Shown here piece by piece: positions 45,766 to 54,964 of a DNA stretch of 64,000 bases; position 1 is the stretch's first letter; each line of letters begins with the position of its first letter. The stretch spans positions 1 through 64,000 of the forward strand of contig CAVYOD010000013.1 in the NCBI GenBank assembly GCA_963770045.1. Reading direction: 5' to 3'. The notes under the pieces were generated by a model, which was not told the DNA's origin, did no database searches, and worked only from the letters and a program-made list of their open reading frames with translations. A program made the translations under genes and the position numbers. The stretch comes from CAVYOD01 sp963770045 (lineage in GTDB: Bacteria > Acidobacteriota > Aminicenantia > Aminicenantales > CAVYOD01).

Positions 45766-46752
45766 TCAGTACCCTTCTCGGGTCCGCACTCTGTACTTTT
45801 TTTTCGAGGTGAGCACCTTGATTTTCCGATACTCATTTTTTGTATCTTTATAGGACGTGTACCCGATGATGTACTGGTGACTCTGCTCCCTCTGAATTTC
45901 TCCCATGGCGATGTAGAGTTCGCTGAGCCGGCTAATGATATACGACTTTCCACCGGTTGCCTGGGAGAATCTCTCGAGAGTGGCGATGATCCCAGCCGAG
46001 GTCAGGCCGGGATTTCGTTTGTGTTTGTTCAAGTACTGATCGCTCAGTGGAATCTTATAGCCGATGGTATAGATGGGAACTTCGACCTTCCGGGCGATCT
46101 CGACGGCCTGGTCGGGAGAGAGATGGCTGTCGTTTTCGATTCCGTCCGTGATCAAAAGGAGGGCCCTTTTTTCGTTTTTGACCCTGTTGGCAAATTCAGG
46201 CGAGACGGCGACGGCATCATTCAGGGCCGTCTGGCCGTAGGCTTCGGTCTTATCGAGGACCGAAAGAAGTTCTCTCTTGTCCGTTGAAAACCTCGCCGCG
46301 ACTTCCACATCCCCATCGGCAAAAATCAAAAGAGAAACCTCATCGCGGGGGCGGAGGATATTGGTGATGAGATGGCGGAGGGCTTCCTTGGCCTCGCTCA
46401 GTTTATCCTGGAGCAGCATGCTCCCGCTCACGTCAAGGAGGATAGTCAGGCTGAGGGGAGCCTCGAAATCGTGCCTGAAATAGGTTATGGTTTGTTTGGC
46501 GTTATTTTCGTAGACGGCAAAATCTTTCTCGGTCAGGTCGTTGACGAACCTGCCCTCGTCGTCCTGAACCGTGACGGCGATCGTAATGGCGCTGACCGAG
46601 ACCTGGTAATCCAACCCCTCTTTTTTTGTTTGCTGCTGGGGGGACAGAGACGAAGTTGAACACAATATGGCCACAAAAAGAAGGAAGAAAAATCCGGCGA
46701 AGGAGCAGGGTATTCCCCGTCTGTTCCGTTTCGAGGGAGTGATTTTCTGCAT
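45766..46752 (-). CDS. VWFA-domain secreted protein of acidobacterial type
   Basis: 328 residues with a long N-terminal signal (FAGFFFLLFVAILCSTSS). An Ig-like/OmpA-like N-region (VTVQDDEGRFVNDLTEKDFAVYENN) leads into a von Willebrand A domain: MIDAS DVSGSM, GQTALNDAV and ITDGIENDSH, all intact for divalent metal binding. This two-part layout matches VWFA-related proteins abundant in Acidobacteriota. A minus-strand TATAAT lies at 46782-46777. Function is unknown, possibly surface adhesion. It stands between the ABC exporter genes and the OmpA-like gene, with no clear operon link. Confidence 0.85.
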   Translation of the reverse strand: MQKITPSKRNRRGIPCSFAGFFFLLFVAILCSTSSLSPQQQTKKEGLDYQVSVSAITIAVTVQDDEGRFVNDLTEKDFAVYENNAKQTITYFRHDFEAPLSLTILLDVSGSMLLQDKLSEAKEALRHLITNILRPRDEVSLLIFADGDVEVAARFSTDKRELLSVLDKTEAYGQTALNDAVAVSPEFANRVKNEKRALLLITDGIENDSHLSPDQAVEIARKVEVPIYTIGYKIPLSDQYLNKHKRNPGLTSAGIIATLERFSQATGGKSYIISRLSELYIAMGEIQREQSHQYIIGYTSYKDTKNEYRKIKVLTSKKKYRVRTREGY

Positions 46753-46865
46753 TATAAATCTTTAACTCAGCCCCATATTATACTCTAGGACCGAAAAAGA
46801 CCTGAAGTGGCGGATCTAGACTATATTTAGTCGGCGTTCGGCCTCTCCCGGAGCCCCGGCTCCGA

Positions 46866-47633
46866 TCACTTGATCAGCCTCCTTTTCATCATTTTCAGAC
46901 CGATAAGGAAAGCGACCGCCTCGAGCCCAAAGATGATCAGAAAATTAACCGCCAATCCGGGATAAAGCGAACCGGAAAACAGGGCCCGTGAGATTTTTAC
47001 GGCGTGAGTCAACGGCATGAACCAGGACAAAGTCTTCATCCACTCGGGAAACTTGTCCAGAGGGAAGAATACGCCCGAAAAGAAAAGCATCGGCGTGATG
47101 ATGAGCTCGGTGTAGTAGTTGAAGAAGTCAAAGCTCGGCGATACGGAAGTGACAATCATGGCCAGCGAGGCAAAAAGGATGCCGACGAAGACCATGAGCG
47201 CGAGAAGGAGCAACAAGTTGAGCAGGGAAGCGGCGAAAATCCCCATGAAGCCGGCGACAATCATCATCAGGGTCCCGCTGATCAAACCCCTGAAGGCTCC
47301 CCAGAGAATATCGCCCGCGACGGCGTCTTCGGCCGAAACCGGAGTCGCGATCAACGAATCATAGAGCCTCTCGTGGACCATTTTGACGAAGGTGCCGAAG
47401 AGGCACTCGAAGGTGGACGAGAGCATGACCGATGAGACCAGGACGCCGGGGACAAGAAAATAGAGATACGGCTTTCCGCCAAAGTACCCGATATAAGCGC
47501 CCATGCCGATGCCAAATGTGATCAGGTAGAACAGGGGCTCGATGAGACTCACCAGGAAGGTCGGGACGATATATCTCTTGTAGGATATAAGATTCCGAAA
47601 AAAGACGTGATAGACCCGATAAGAGAGGTTCAT
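46866..47633 (-). CDS. ABC-2 type transporter permease (NodJ-like)
   Basis: 255 residues with six helices, the ABC-2 membrane subunit. SLIEPLFYLITFGIGMGAYIG, LDKFPEWMKTLSWFMPLTHAVKISRALFSG and the central loop YDSLIATPVSAEDAVAGDILWG (coupling helix region) resemble NodJ. It overlaps the ATPase gene by 4 bp and is the second gene of the pair. NodIJ-like systems export lipo-oligosaccharides or drugs; the substrate is unknown. A GC-rich inverted repeat (46849-46864) follows its stop but lacks a T-tract. Confidence 0.9.
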   Translation of the reverse strand: MNLSYRVYHVFFRNLISYKRYIVPTFLVSLIEPLFYLITFGIGMGAYIGYFGGKPYLYFLVPGVLVSSVMLSSTFECLFGTFVKMVHERLYDSLIATPVSAEDAVAGDILWGAFRGLISGTLMMIVAGFMGIFAASLLNLLLLLALMVFVGILFASLAMIVTSVSPSFDFFNYYTELIITPMLFFSGVFFPLDKFPEWMKTLSWFMPLTHAVKISRALFSGSLYPGLAVNFLIIFGLEAVAFLIGLKMMKRRLIK

Positions 47634-48547
47634 TCGACCAGGCTCCTTCCGGTGAGCTTCAAGAAAACATCTTCGAGAGAGGCCGGCCTGCTCAGATAAT
47701 TGTGAAGGTTAATCTCGAGCAATTTCTTCATCAGGTCCTGACCGTCCCGGCAGTAGAAATACAGGGAATCCCCGACGCGCTCGTGCCCGCAGGAAAGAGA
47801 GGAGAGATGCCCGATGATCCTTTCGTCTTCTTCCTTGGCTATCCTTATCTCGATGACTTCCCGGCCGATTTCGTCCGCGATCAGCCTTGAAGGAACGCCC
47901 TCCCTCAAGATCTTCCCCCTGTGCATGACGACGACACGATCGCAGAGCTGCTGGGCCTCCTCCATGTACTGGGTCGTCAGGATCAGGGTGACGCCCTGCT
48001 CCTTGAGCTGCCGGAGCCTCTGCCAGATCAGATGGCGGGCCTGAGGATCAAGCCCGGTCGTCGGCTCGTCGGCGACGATCAATTTCGGGCGGTTGAGCAG
48101 GGCCCGCGCGATCAACAGCCTTCTCTTCATGCCGGTGGAGAGTTCGTCGATCTTGCTCGTCCGCTTCTGCTCAAGCTCGACGAACTTGAGGAGTTCGGCA
48201 ATCCTCTTTTTGGCTTCACTCCTCTTTATGTCAAAGAAGGTCGCGAAAACCATCAGGTTCTCATAGACTCTGAGGTCCACGTCCAGGGTTATCTCCTGCG
48301 GAATGACTCCGGTGATCATCTTGAGGGCCCTGTTGTCGATATGGGCCGGGCTGCCGTCGACGATGAGACTGCCAGAAGTCACCGGAGAGACGCAGTGGAT
48401 CATTTTGATGGTCGAGGTTTTGCCGGCGCCGTTGGGTCCCAGAAAGCCAAAGAATTCTCCCTGGCCAATTTCAAACGAGATCGCATCAACCGCGGTCAGC
48501 TGCCCGTATTTTTTGGTGAGATCTGTCGCCTTGACAAGAATTTTCAT
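47630..48547 (-). CDS. ABC transporter ATP-binding protein (NodI-like)
   Basis: 305 residues. Walker A GPNGAGKTS, the Q-loop region GVIPQEITLDVDLRVYENL, signature LSTGMKRRLLIARALL, Walker B LIVADEPTTGLDPQ and the switch His region (LILTTQYMEEAQQL) are intact. A C-terminal ~75-residue extension (RLIADEIGREVIEIRIAKEED) is typical of NodI and drug-export ATPases. The start overlaps nothing upstream; its stop overlaps the permease start. Paired function is export. Confidence 0.94.
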   Translation of the reverse strand: MKILVKATDLTKKYGQLTAVDAISFEIGQGEFFGFLGPNGAGKTSTIKMIHCVSPVTSGSLIVDGSPAHIDNRALKMITGVIPQEITLDVDLRVYENLMVFATFFDIKRSEAKKRIAELLKFVELEQKRTSKIDELSTGMKRRLLIARALLNRPKLIVADEPTTGLDPQARHLIWQRLRQLKEQGVTLILTTQYMEEAQQLCDRVVVMHRGKILREGVPSRLIADEIGREVIEIRIAKEEDERIIGHLSSLSCGHERVGDSLYFYCRDGQDLMKKLLEINLHNYLSRPASLEDVFLKLTGRSLVE

Positions 48548-48655
48548 GAGTCACATGATAGCAAATTGCGATTGGCGATGCCACTCTGGAATCTGTAAAT
48601 TCTATCCCCGCAGGCGGCGCTGCCATAGAAATTCTTCGTCGCGTCTTTCATTATT

Positions 48656-48664
48656 TGTTATAAT
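48656..48664 (+). promoter_or_regulatory. Extended -10 promoter element for the DUF3311-symporter operon
   Basis: TGT followed by TATAAT (48659-48664) is a consensus extended -10. The -35 region is poor. ATG 48691 lies 26 bp downstream with GGAGG before it. Confidence 0.45.
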
Positions 48665-48690
48665 GAGCGGACTCGCGCGCGGAGGTTTTG

Positions 48691-48912
48691 ATGCAAAAAG
48701 GCACAAAGCTGGCGCTCCTCCTGGGCGCCATTCCGTTCCTGACTCTGGTTTTTGCGCTCCCTCTGGTCAATCGGATCAAGCCGGTGATCCTTGGTCTTCC
48801 CTTTATCCTTTTCTGGATTCTGCTCTGGGTGGCCTTGACACCTCTCGTTCTTTTCGCGGCTTACAAGATCGAGAAGAAATTCAACCCTCCGGAAGATGAG
48901 GACAGGCGATGA
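48691..48912 (+). CDS. DUF3311-like small membrane protein
   Basis: 73 residues with two helices (ALLLGAIPFLTLVFALPLV, LGLPFILFWILLWVALTPLVLFAAY) and a charged tail. DUF3311 proteins precede sodium:solute symporter genes in many bacteria and are thought to be accessory subunits. Here the last codons overlap the symporter start by 4 bp (ATGA at 48909), supporting co-translation. ATG 48691 is preferred over TTG 48688 because GGAGG is at proper spacing. Confidence 0.88.
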   Translation: MQKGTKLALLLGAIPFLTLVFALPLVNRIKPVILGLPFILFWILLWVALTPLVLFAAYKIEKKFNPPEDEDRR

Positions 48913-50360
48913 ACGCGGCGCTCTTGATCATATTCGGGACGATTATTTTTTCCGTCTGTGTCGGTATCTTCGCCGGCCGGCGCATGAAGATGAACCTGGA
49001 AAACTGGACCGTAGGGGGCCGCCGTTTCGGCGTCTTGATCATCTGGGTGCTCATGGCCGGGGAGATCTACACCACGTTCACATTTTTGGGGGCAAGCGGC
49101 TGGGCTTATTCGAAGGGTGCCCCGACATACTACATTCTTATCTACGGCGCCCTCGCCTATACCCTCTCTTTTTTCATCCTTCCGGAGCTCTGGAAATTGG
49201 GGAAACGCCACAACCTCTATACCCAACCTGATTTTTTCGTCAAGACTTATGACAGCCGCTTTCTCGGAGTGCTGGTCGCGGTGGTGGGCATTCTGTCCAT
49301 CATCCCGTACCTTCAGCTCCAACTGACCGGCCTGGGCCTGATCGTGGAGGTGGCCAGCAACCAGGCGATCCCGTCAAAATTGGCCATCGGCATCTCGGGT
49401 CTCTTGACCTGCGCCTTCGTTTATACGAGCGGAATCCGCGGCAGCGCCTGGGTTTCCATAATCAAGAATGTGCTGATGATCGCGGCCGTGGCCGTGGTGG
49501 GGATCGGAGTGCCCCGGGTGTATTTTGGCGGCATTGGAAAAATGTTCCGAACGCTGATCGCCCAAAAACCGGAGCACCTCGTTTTTCCGGGCGCCGCCCC
49601 CTCCATGGACACTCTCTGGGTCATGTCCACCCTGCTCCTGACAGGGATGGGATTTTATATGTGGCCTCACGTTTTTGGCTCGGCCTTCTCCGCCAAAAGC
49701 GCGAAGATTATCAAGCGCAACGCAATCATCATGCCTTTTTATCAGATTCCCATCCTTTTGATCCTTATGGTGGGTTTCGCCGCGCTCCTCGTCTTGCCGG
49801 GGTTGAAAAACGGCGACCTCGCTTTTCTGGCCCTGGTCAAGAAGACCTATCCATCATGGTTTCTGGGGTTTGTGGGCGCCGCCGGCGCCGTAACGGCCAT
49901 TGTCCCCGCTTCGATCCTCGTCCTTTTCGGGTCCACCCTCCTGGCTAAAAATGTCTACCAGGTCGTCTTTGACCCGAGCGCAAGCGAAGACCGAGTGATG
50001 CGCCTCTCCCGGGCCATGGTTCTGGTTATCACCGCCGCCGCGCTCCTGTTTGCCCTCGTCCTTCCGAGGGCCCTCGTCAACCTGCTGCTGATCGGATACG
50101 ATGGCGTCTCCCAGTTTTTCCCGGGTGTGGTCCTGGGTTTGTTCTGGAAAAGAGTCACAAGCGTGGGAGTCATTTCGGGGCTGCTCACAGGATTGGCCCT
50201 CGTCGTCGCTCTTGTCTTCGGAGGCCACGACCCGATCTTAGGCATCAATGCGGGATTTGTGGCTCTCGTAGCGAATTCTTTCATAACCGTCGTCGTGAGT
50301 ATCCTGAGCGGAGCTTCACGGCCCGGAGTTCGGAGACCGCAGGAAATAAAATCTTCTTGA
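48909..50360 (+). CDS. Sodium:solute symporter (SSS family)
   Basis: 483 residues with about 13 helices. GRRMKMNLENWTVGGRRFGVLIIWVLMAGEIYTTFTFLG is the start of the LeuT-fold core typical of SSS members, and FPGAAPSMDTLWVMSTLLLTGMGFYMWPH lies mid-sequence. Pairing with a DUF3311-like protein is typical of amino acid, carboxylate or pantothenate-type transporters. It is followed 12 bp later by an M20 amidohydrolase, which suggests import of an acylated amino acid or similar amide that is then cleaved in the cytoplasm. Confidence 0.92.
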   Translation: MNAALLIIFGTIIFSVCVGIFAGRRMKMNLENWTVGGRRFGVLIIWVLMAGEIYTTFTFLGASGWAYSKGAPTYYILIYGALAYTLSFFILPELWKLGKRHNLYTQPDFFVKTYDSRFLGVLVAVVGILSIIPYLQLQLTGLGLIVEVASNQAIPSKLAIGISGLLTCAFVYTSGIRGSAWVSIIKNVLMIAAVAVVGIGVPRVYFGGIGKMFRTLIAQKPEHLVFPGAAPSMDTLWVMSTLLLTGMGFYMWPHVFGSAFSAKSAKIIKRNAIIMPFYQIPILLILMVGFAALLVLPGLKNGDLAFLALVKKTYPSWFLGFVGAAGAVTAIVPASILVLFGSTLLAKNVYQVVFDPSASEDRVMRLSRAMVLVITAAALLFALVLPRALVNLLLIGYDGVSQFFPGVVLGLFWKRVTSVGVISGLLTGLALVVALVFGGHDPILGINAGFVALVANSFITVVVSILSGASRPGVRRPQEIKSS

Positions 50361-50372
50361 TGGAGGGGGAGA

Positions 50373-51558
50373 ATGACGGAAGAACTAAAAAAGGAAGTCG
50401 CAGACCTTGCCTCGCAGATTATCCACTGGCGGCGTGACCTTCATCGCCGTCCGGAGGTGGCGTTCAAAGAATATCAGACGTCCGCCTTTCTGCGAGATTT
50501 CTTTCAACAATTGGGGATGCCAACCAGGACGCTGGCGGGAACAGGGTTGCGGATTGATATGGAGGGCCAGCCCGGCGGGAAGACGGTCGCCCTCAGGGCC
50601 GACATGGACGCCCTGCCTCTCCAGGAGGAAGGAGAGAAAGAATATATTTCTTTAAACTCCGGAGCCACCCACGCCTGCGGCCACGACGGACATATGGCTG
50701 TTTTGCTGGGAGTCGCCCAGCTTCTCAAAAACAGAAGGAGTCAGTTCAAAGGCAAGGTCGTGTTCCTCTTTCAACCTGCGGAAGAGCTTCTTCCGGGCGG
50801 CGCCAAGCCGATGATCGAAGAAGGAGCCCTGGATGGGGTTGACGCCATATTCGGACTCCACTTCTGGCAGCTCCTGCCGACCGGAAAGATCGGAATTATC
50901 AAAGGGCCGATGATGGCCCAGCCGGATGATTTCAGGATCACGGTCAAGGGGAAAGGCGGGCACGGTTCGATGCCCCATCTGACGCATCGATCCCATCTTC
51001 GTTGCCTCGAACCTGGTTGTGAGCCTGCAGAGCGTCGTCAGCCGGAATGTGGATCCGTTAAAGCCCGCGGTGCTATCGTTTGGCGCGATCCACGGGGGGA
51101 CGGTTTACAATATCATCCCGGGCGAAGTCACTCTGACCGGAACCGTGCGGACATTCGATCCGTCTCTTCAGGCCCTGATGGAGCGGCGCCTGAGGGAGAT
51201 TGCCGAGGGAACAGCGAAGGCCTATGGGACCTCAATCTCTCTGGATTATCAGATTGGATACCCGGCTGTTGTCAACGACTCATCTTCGGTCGATTTTGTC
51301 CTGAAAGTTGTGAAGGATACATTTGGGGCAGAAAGCATAGCCGCCATTGACCCCGTCATGGGAGGCGAAGACTTTTCTTATTATCTCCAGAGAGTCCCCG
51401 GCGCATTCTTGTTTTTCGGAGCCGGCGATGGGACAAAATTCCCCCACCATCACCCCGGCTTCGATCTCGACGAAAAGGCCCTGCCGCAGGCAACGCTTCT
51501 GATGACCGGGCTGGCTCTTGAGTATCTCCGAACCCAAGTCCCGGTCCCTACGGGATGA
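50373..51558 (+). CDS. M20-family amidohydrolase, one +1 interruption
   Basis: About 394 residues once one base near 50983 is removed (HLT then IDPIFVASNLV). The first frame has RRDLHRRPEVAFKEYQTS, ALRADMDALPLQE and ATHACGHDGHMAVLLG, with metal ligands Cys, His, Asp and Glu, and EELLPGGAKPMIEEGALDGVDAIFGLHFW. The second frame has the dimerisation domain and PVMGGEDFSYYLQRVPGAFLFFGAG. This is the aminoacylase/hippurate/IAA-amino-acid hydrolase (AMA/HIPO) subfamily, cleaving N-acyl amino acids. It has no signal peptide, consistent with acting on cargo of the adjacent symporter. Confidence 0.92.
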
Positions 51559-51715
51559 TTTTGCGGCCGAACGCCCGGGCCGGCGTCGTTTTCTTTGTTC
51601 TTGACTTCCAGCATCTCCAGGAAATAGAATTTTGCCATGCAGGGGAGTCGGGTCTTGAGGCTCAAAATCCTCTCCCCCATCAGATCATCGTTTTACCTAT
51701 CCCAAAGGAGGCGAT

Positions 51716-53026
51716 ATGTGGAACAGACGTGATTTGAACAGGCGCGATTTCCTTCGTGACTGTGCGGTCGGAGTCGGTGTCCTGGCCGGCGCGCATAACG
51801 GCGTTCTCGAACGGATTCTCGCGGCGGGACGCGACACGGCCGGACTGAGTCCCGACGAGGTCGCGTCCGACGAGGACTTCTGGTTCGAAGTCCAACAGGC
51901 TTTTACCGAAGACCGCAACATCATCAACCTGAACAACGGAACCGTCCAGAACGGCCTCCGCATCGTCCAGGAAGCTGTCCGGAGGCACACCGACTTTACT
52001 GGGAATGCGGCCTGGCACTCGATGGCCATCCTGGCCAAAGAAATCGAGAGCTGCCGGCGCCGGCTGGCCTCGCACCTGGGGTGCGATCCCGAGGAGCTCG
52101 CCATCTGCCGCGGCGGAACGGAAGGGGGCCAGATCCCGATCATGGGCCTCGAACTGAAGCGCGGGGACGAAGTGGTCATCACCAACCAGGACTATCCGCG
52201 GCTGCTCGGCTCCTGGAAGCAGCGCGAGAAGCGCGAGGGCATCGTGCTCAAGATCGTGCCGCTTCCCTCTCCGCCCGTGCCGCTTGACCAGTTCTACAGT
52301 TTGGTGGAACAGCAGGTGACGCCACGGACGAAAATCATTCATGTCTGCCACATGACCCACTGGACGGGTCAGATGGCGCCGATCCGGCGGATTTCCGACA
52401 TGGCTCACTCGAAGGGCATCGAAGTGCTCGTCGACGGCGCGCACGGCTTTATGCACATACCTTTCAAGCTCGCGGACCTCGGCTGCGATTACTACACGGC
52501 GAGCCTGCACAAGTGGCTGATGACGCCCCCCGGGAATGGCTTCGTCCGCATTCCGAAGGACCGCATCCCCAAGGTTTGGCCGTTGACGCCGCCCTGGACG
52601 GACACCCCGACCGATATCCGCCGCTACGAGGACGTGGGGACGCGCACCCCGGCGAACCGCGTGGCCATCGCCGAGGCGATCACCTTCAACGAAGGCATCG
52701 GCATCGAGCGGAAATCGGCCCGCATCCGGTTTCTGAAAGAGCGTTGGGCCAACCGGCTGCGCACGCTCCCCAAGGTGCGGTTCTACTCGAGCCTGGAACC
52801 GGCCGAGTCCTGCGGAGTCGCCACCTTCGGAATCGAGGGGATGGACATGGCGAAGCTCACCGACCACCTGTTAGATAAGTGGGGGATCGTCGTCTCGCCG
52901 ATGAAGCACCCCGATGGCTTGATCGACGGGATTCGGATCGTAGTGAACGTGTCGTTATCAGCCAGGGAAATCGACTACTTCGCCGACGTCATGGAAGGGA
53001 TCATCAAAAAGGGCTCTTTCGCTTAG
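51716..53026 (+). CDS. Class V aminotransferase-like PLP protein with Tat signal
   Basis: 436 residues. The N-terminus carries NRRDFLRDCAVGVGVLAGA, a twin-arginine signal. The fold-type I PLP region has ICRGGTEGGQIPIMGL where relatives have a phosphate-cup motif, HVCHMTHWTGQMAPI, DGAHGFMH with the PLP-ring Asp, and YYTASLHKWLM with the Schiff-base Lys. The closest recognisable type is isopenicillin-N-epimerase-like. A PLP enzyme exported folded with cofactor is less common. AAAGGAGG lies before ATG 51716. It follows the M20 gene by 157 bp. Confidence 0.88.
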   Translation: MWNRRDLNRRDFLRDCAVGVGVLAGAHNGVLERILAAGRDTAGLSPDEVASDEDFWFEVQQAFTEDRNIINLNNGTVQNGLRIVQEAVRRHTDFTGNAAWHSMAILAKEIESCRRRLASHLGCDPEELAICRGGTEGGQIPIMGLELKRGDEVVITNQDYPRLLGSWKQREKREGIVLKIVPLPSPPVPLDQFYSLVEQQVTPRTKIIHVCHMTHWTGQMAPIRRISDMAHSKGIEVLVDGAHGFMHIPFKLADLGCDYYTASLHKWLMTPPGNGFVRIPKDRIPKVWPLTPPWTDTPTDIRRYEDVGTRTPANRVAIAEAITFNEGIGIERKSARIRFLKERWANRLRTLPKVRFYSSLEPAESCGVATFGIEGMDMAKLTDHLLDKWGIVVSPMKHPDGLIDGIRIVVNVSLSAREIDYFADVMEGIIKKGSFA

Positions 53027-53045
53027 GATCGAGCGGCCGAACGAC

Positions 53046-54770
53046 CTACTTTTTCTCGAAGACCGGCAGCAGGATTTGAGAGGGCAGCTTGCTGTTGTGG
53101 AAGACCGTTTGATTGGCGGTCTTCCAATCTGTGTCTGTCGCCACAGGTTTCCCCGTGTTCTGGTTCGGGTTGAACATGGGATAAGCGCTGCTCGAAATCT
53201 CGACCCGGATTCTATGGCCCTCAAGAAATGTGTGCCCGATATCAAAGAGCTCGATTTGGAATTTTTCAGGTTTGTTCGGGGTCAGAAGCTCTTCCTTCGC
53301 GTAGCCGTTTCTGTAGCGGGCGCGCCTGATTCCCACCGGCTCAGGTCCGAGGTTGACCGCCCTTCCGTCCGGATAAACGTCCAGCAGTTTGGCCGTGAAG
53401 TCGGTGTCGAGGGCATCGCTGGCGGCGTACAGTTGGACAAAAACACGGCCGAGGATCGAAACCGGTTCATTCAGGGCGGCGCTCGTGTAGACGAGAACAT
53501 CATCCCTGCGTTCGAAGACTCGGTTGTCGATCGCGGAGAAGCTATCTTCGATGCCGGAGGGAACGGGATGTTGGGGATCATAGGTGAAGCGATCCGGCGA
53601 TTCCTGGCGCGGAGCTTCCCAAGACAAGCTCCCGTCTCCGATCAGGGTATTCGCCTTGCCGCCGCTGTGGAAATAAAACGCCTTTGGCTGGGCTTGAGGC
53701 GGTGGATAATCATCGAGGTCAAGCCATTTGTTTGATCCCGTGAGATAAGCCCTGACCCTGGCCTGGTCGAACTTGGCCGAACTCCCCTTGAGGAAATGGT
53801 CAAAGAAGGCGAGGTGCTGGGGTAGCCTGGCGATGACGGAATCCCCGGAAAATTCCATTTCGCCCATCTTCATGGCGCCACCGAGGAACGTCTGGGGATG
53901 ATTCCAGGGTCCGATGACGAGGTACTGCTTGTCTTTGGCCGGCGAGTACTTGTTCATTCCGTCCCAGTAGCTCAGGGCGCCGGGCTGGTCTCCATCGAAC
54001 CAGCCGGTCACATGCAGGGCCGGCAAGTCCATGCGGCGAAAATCTTCGGGAAAGAAGAGGATCCTCTTCCAGTATTCATCGATCGTGTTATGCTCCAGCC
54101 ATTCCCTGTAGAGCTTCATCTTCCGGCCCATGACCTCGTCCATCGTGAGCAGGGGGCGGTGTTTGAAGACACTTTCCCAGTCGACCCCGGAGGTGTTGTC
54201 CTGCGAAATCCGGGCCGAGGTGTTGTTGAGCCAGCTCAACGCCCATTGCATCATCCAGGCGCCGCCGATATACGGCAGCTCGTCAAAGTAGCGTCCGGAG
54301 GGGGCGGTTGGAGTGATGCAGACGAGATGAGGCGGATTCTCTCGAGCGGCCAGCCACTGGACGGCTCCCAGATAAGAGACCCCCATCATGCCCACTTTTC
54401 CGTTGCACCAAGGCTGCTGGGCGATCCACTCGACTGTGTCATAGCCGTCTTTTCCGTCGGTGAAATAAAAATCGAACTCCCCGTCTGAATCCCCGCGTCC
54501 GCGGCAGTCCTGGACAATGAAGGCATAGCCATTGCCGGCAAAAAATTTTCCGGCTTCAGGGAAATTGGCCAGGGGCATTGTCTTGAGATAAGGGAGCCGG
54601 ACGAGGATGGCCGGGTACTTTCCATCGGCCAGAGGCAGCCAGACATCAGCAGAGAGCTTGACGCCGTCTCTCATCGGGATGCGCAGATCAAACTGTTGCC
54701 TTATCTGCGCGCTCAGAAAAGAGGAAAAAAGAAGATACAGAACGACACCGAAAATCCAGGTTTTTTTCAT
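53046..54770 (-). CDS. CocE/NonD-family secreted hydrolase
   Basis: 574 residues from ATG 54770, which has GGAGG seven bases upstream and a signal peptide (TWIFGVVLYLLFSSFLSA). The alpha/beta-hydrolase domain shows FDLRIPMRDGVKLSADVWLP, QDCRGRGDSDGEF, and the nucleophile elbow GMMGVSYLGA. VTGWFDGDQPGALSYW and IGPWNH supply the catalytic Asp and His regions. A jelly-roll domain (X-Pro dipeptidyl-peptidase C-terminal type) follows from ~residue 330. The family includes cocaine esterase, alpha-amino-acid ester hydrolases and Xaa-Pro peptidases. It is divergent from the GntR gene. Confidence 0.92.
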   Translation of the reverse strand: MKKTWIFGVVLYLLFSSFLSAQIRQQFDLRIPMRDGVKLSADVWLPLADGKYPAILVRLPYLKTMPLANFPEAGKFFAGNGYAFIVQDCRGRGDSDGEFDFYFTDGKDGYDTVEWIAQQPWCNGKVGMMGVSYLGAVQWLAARENPPHLVCITPTAPSGRYFDELPYIGGAWMMQWALSWLNNTSARISQDNTSGVDWESVFKHRPLLTMDEVMGRKMKLYREWLEHNTIDEYWKRILFFPEDFRRMDLPALHVTGWFDGDQPGALSYWDGMNKYSPAKDKQYLVIGPWNHPQTFLGGAMKMGEMEFSGDSVIARLPQHLAFFDHFLKGSSAKFDQARVRAYLTGSNKWLDLDDYPPPQAQPKAFYFHSGGKANTLIGDGSLSWEAPRQESPDRFTYDPQHPVPSGIEDSFSAIDNRVFERRDDVLVYTSAALNEPVSILGRVFVQLYAASDALDTDFTAKLLDVYPDGRAVNLGPEPVGIRRARYRNGYAKEELLTPNKPEKFQIELFDIGHTFLEGHRIRVEISSSAYPMFNPNQNTGKPVATDTDWKTANQTVFHNSKLPSQILLPVFEKK

Positions 54771-54907
54771 GGCGGTCCTCCCTGCCAGCTCGGCGGATTT
54801 TGAGTCCGTCTCAAAAAATTCACGAGCATTGGCTGATTTTATCGGGGTCACAAAAAAGATGCAAGACATATGTTGTCCGCCGAAAGAGGCCCGCGTCTGG
54901 CCGGTTC

Positions 54908-54950
54908 TGTTGTAAAAAAAGTCTTGACAACACAAAATATATTATATAAA
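54908..54950 (+). promoter_or_regulatory. Promoter and inverted repeat upstream of the GntR gene
   Basis: TTGACA (54924-54929) and TATAAA (54945-54950) with a short 15-bp spacer. TGTTGT (54908-54913) and ACAACA (54927-54932) form an inverted repeat with 13-bp spacing that overlaps the -35 box, a layout suitable for an autorepressor. Confidence 0.45.
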
Positions 54951-54964
54951 AGTTACTCCAGAAG

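Noticed and set aside
46849..46864. Inverted repeat CGGAGCC/GGCTCCG after the ABC permease as a terminator
   Set aside because: The loop is two bases and no T-tract follows on the transcribed strand, so intrinsic termination is not supported.
51680..52867. A 395-codon minus frame opposite the class V aminotransferase gene
   Set aside because: The plus-strand PLP signatures and Tat signal are clear; the antisense frame has no homology and no ribosome-binding site.
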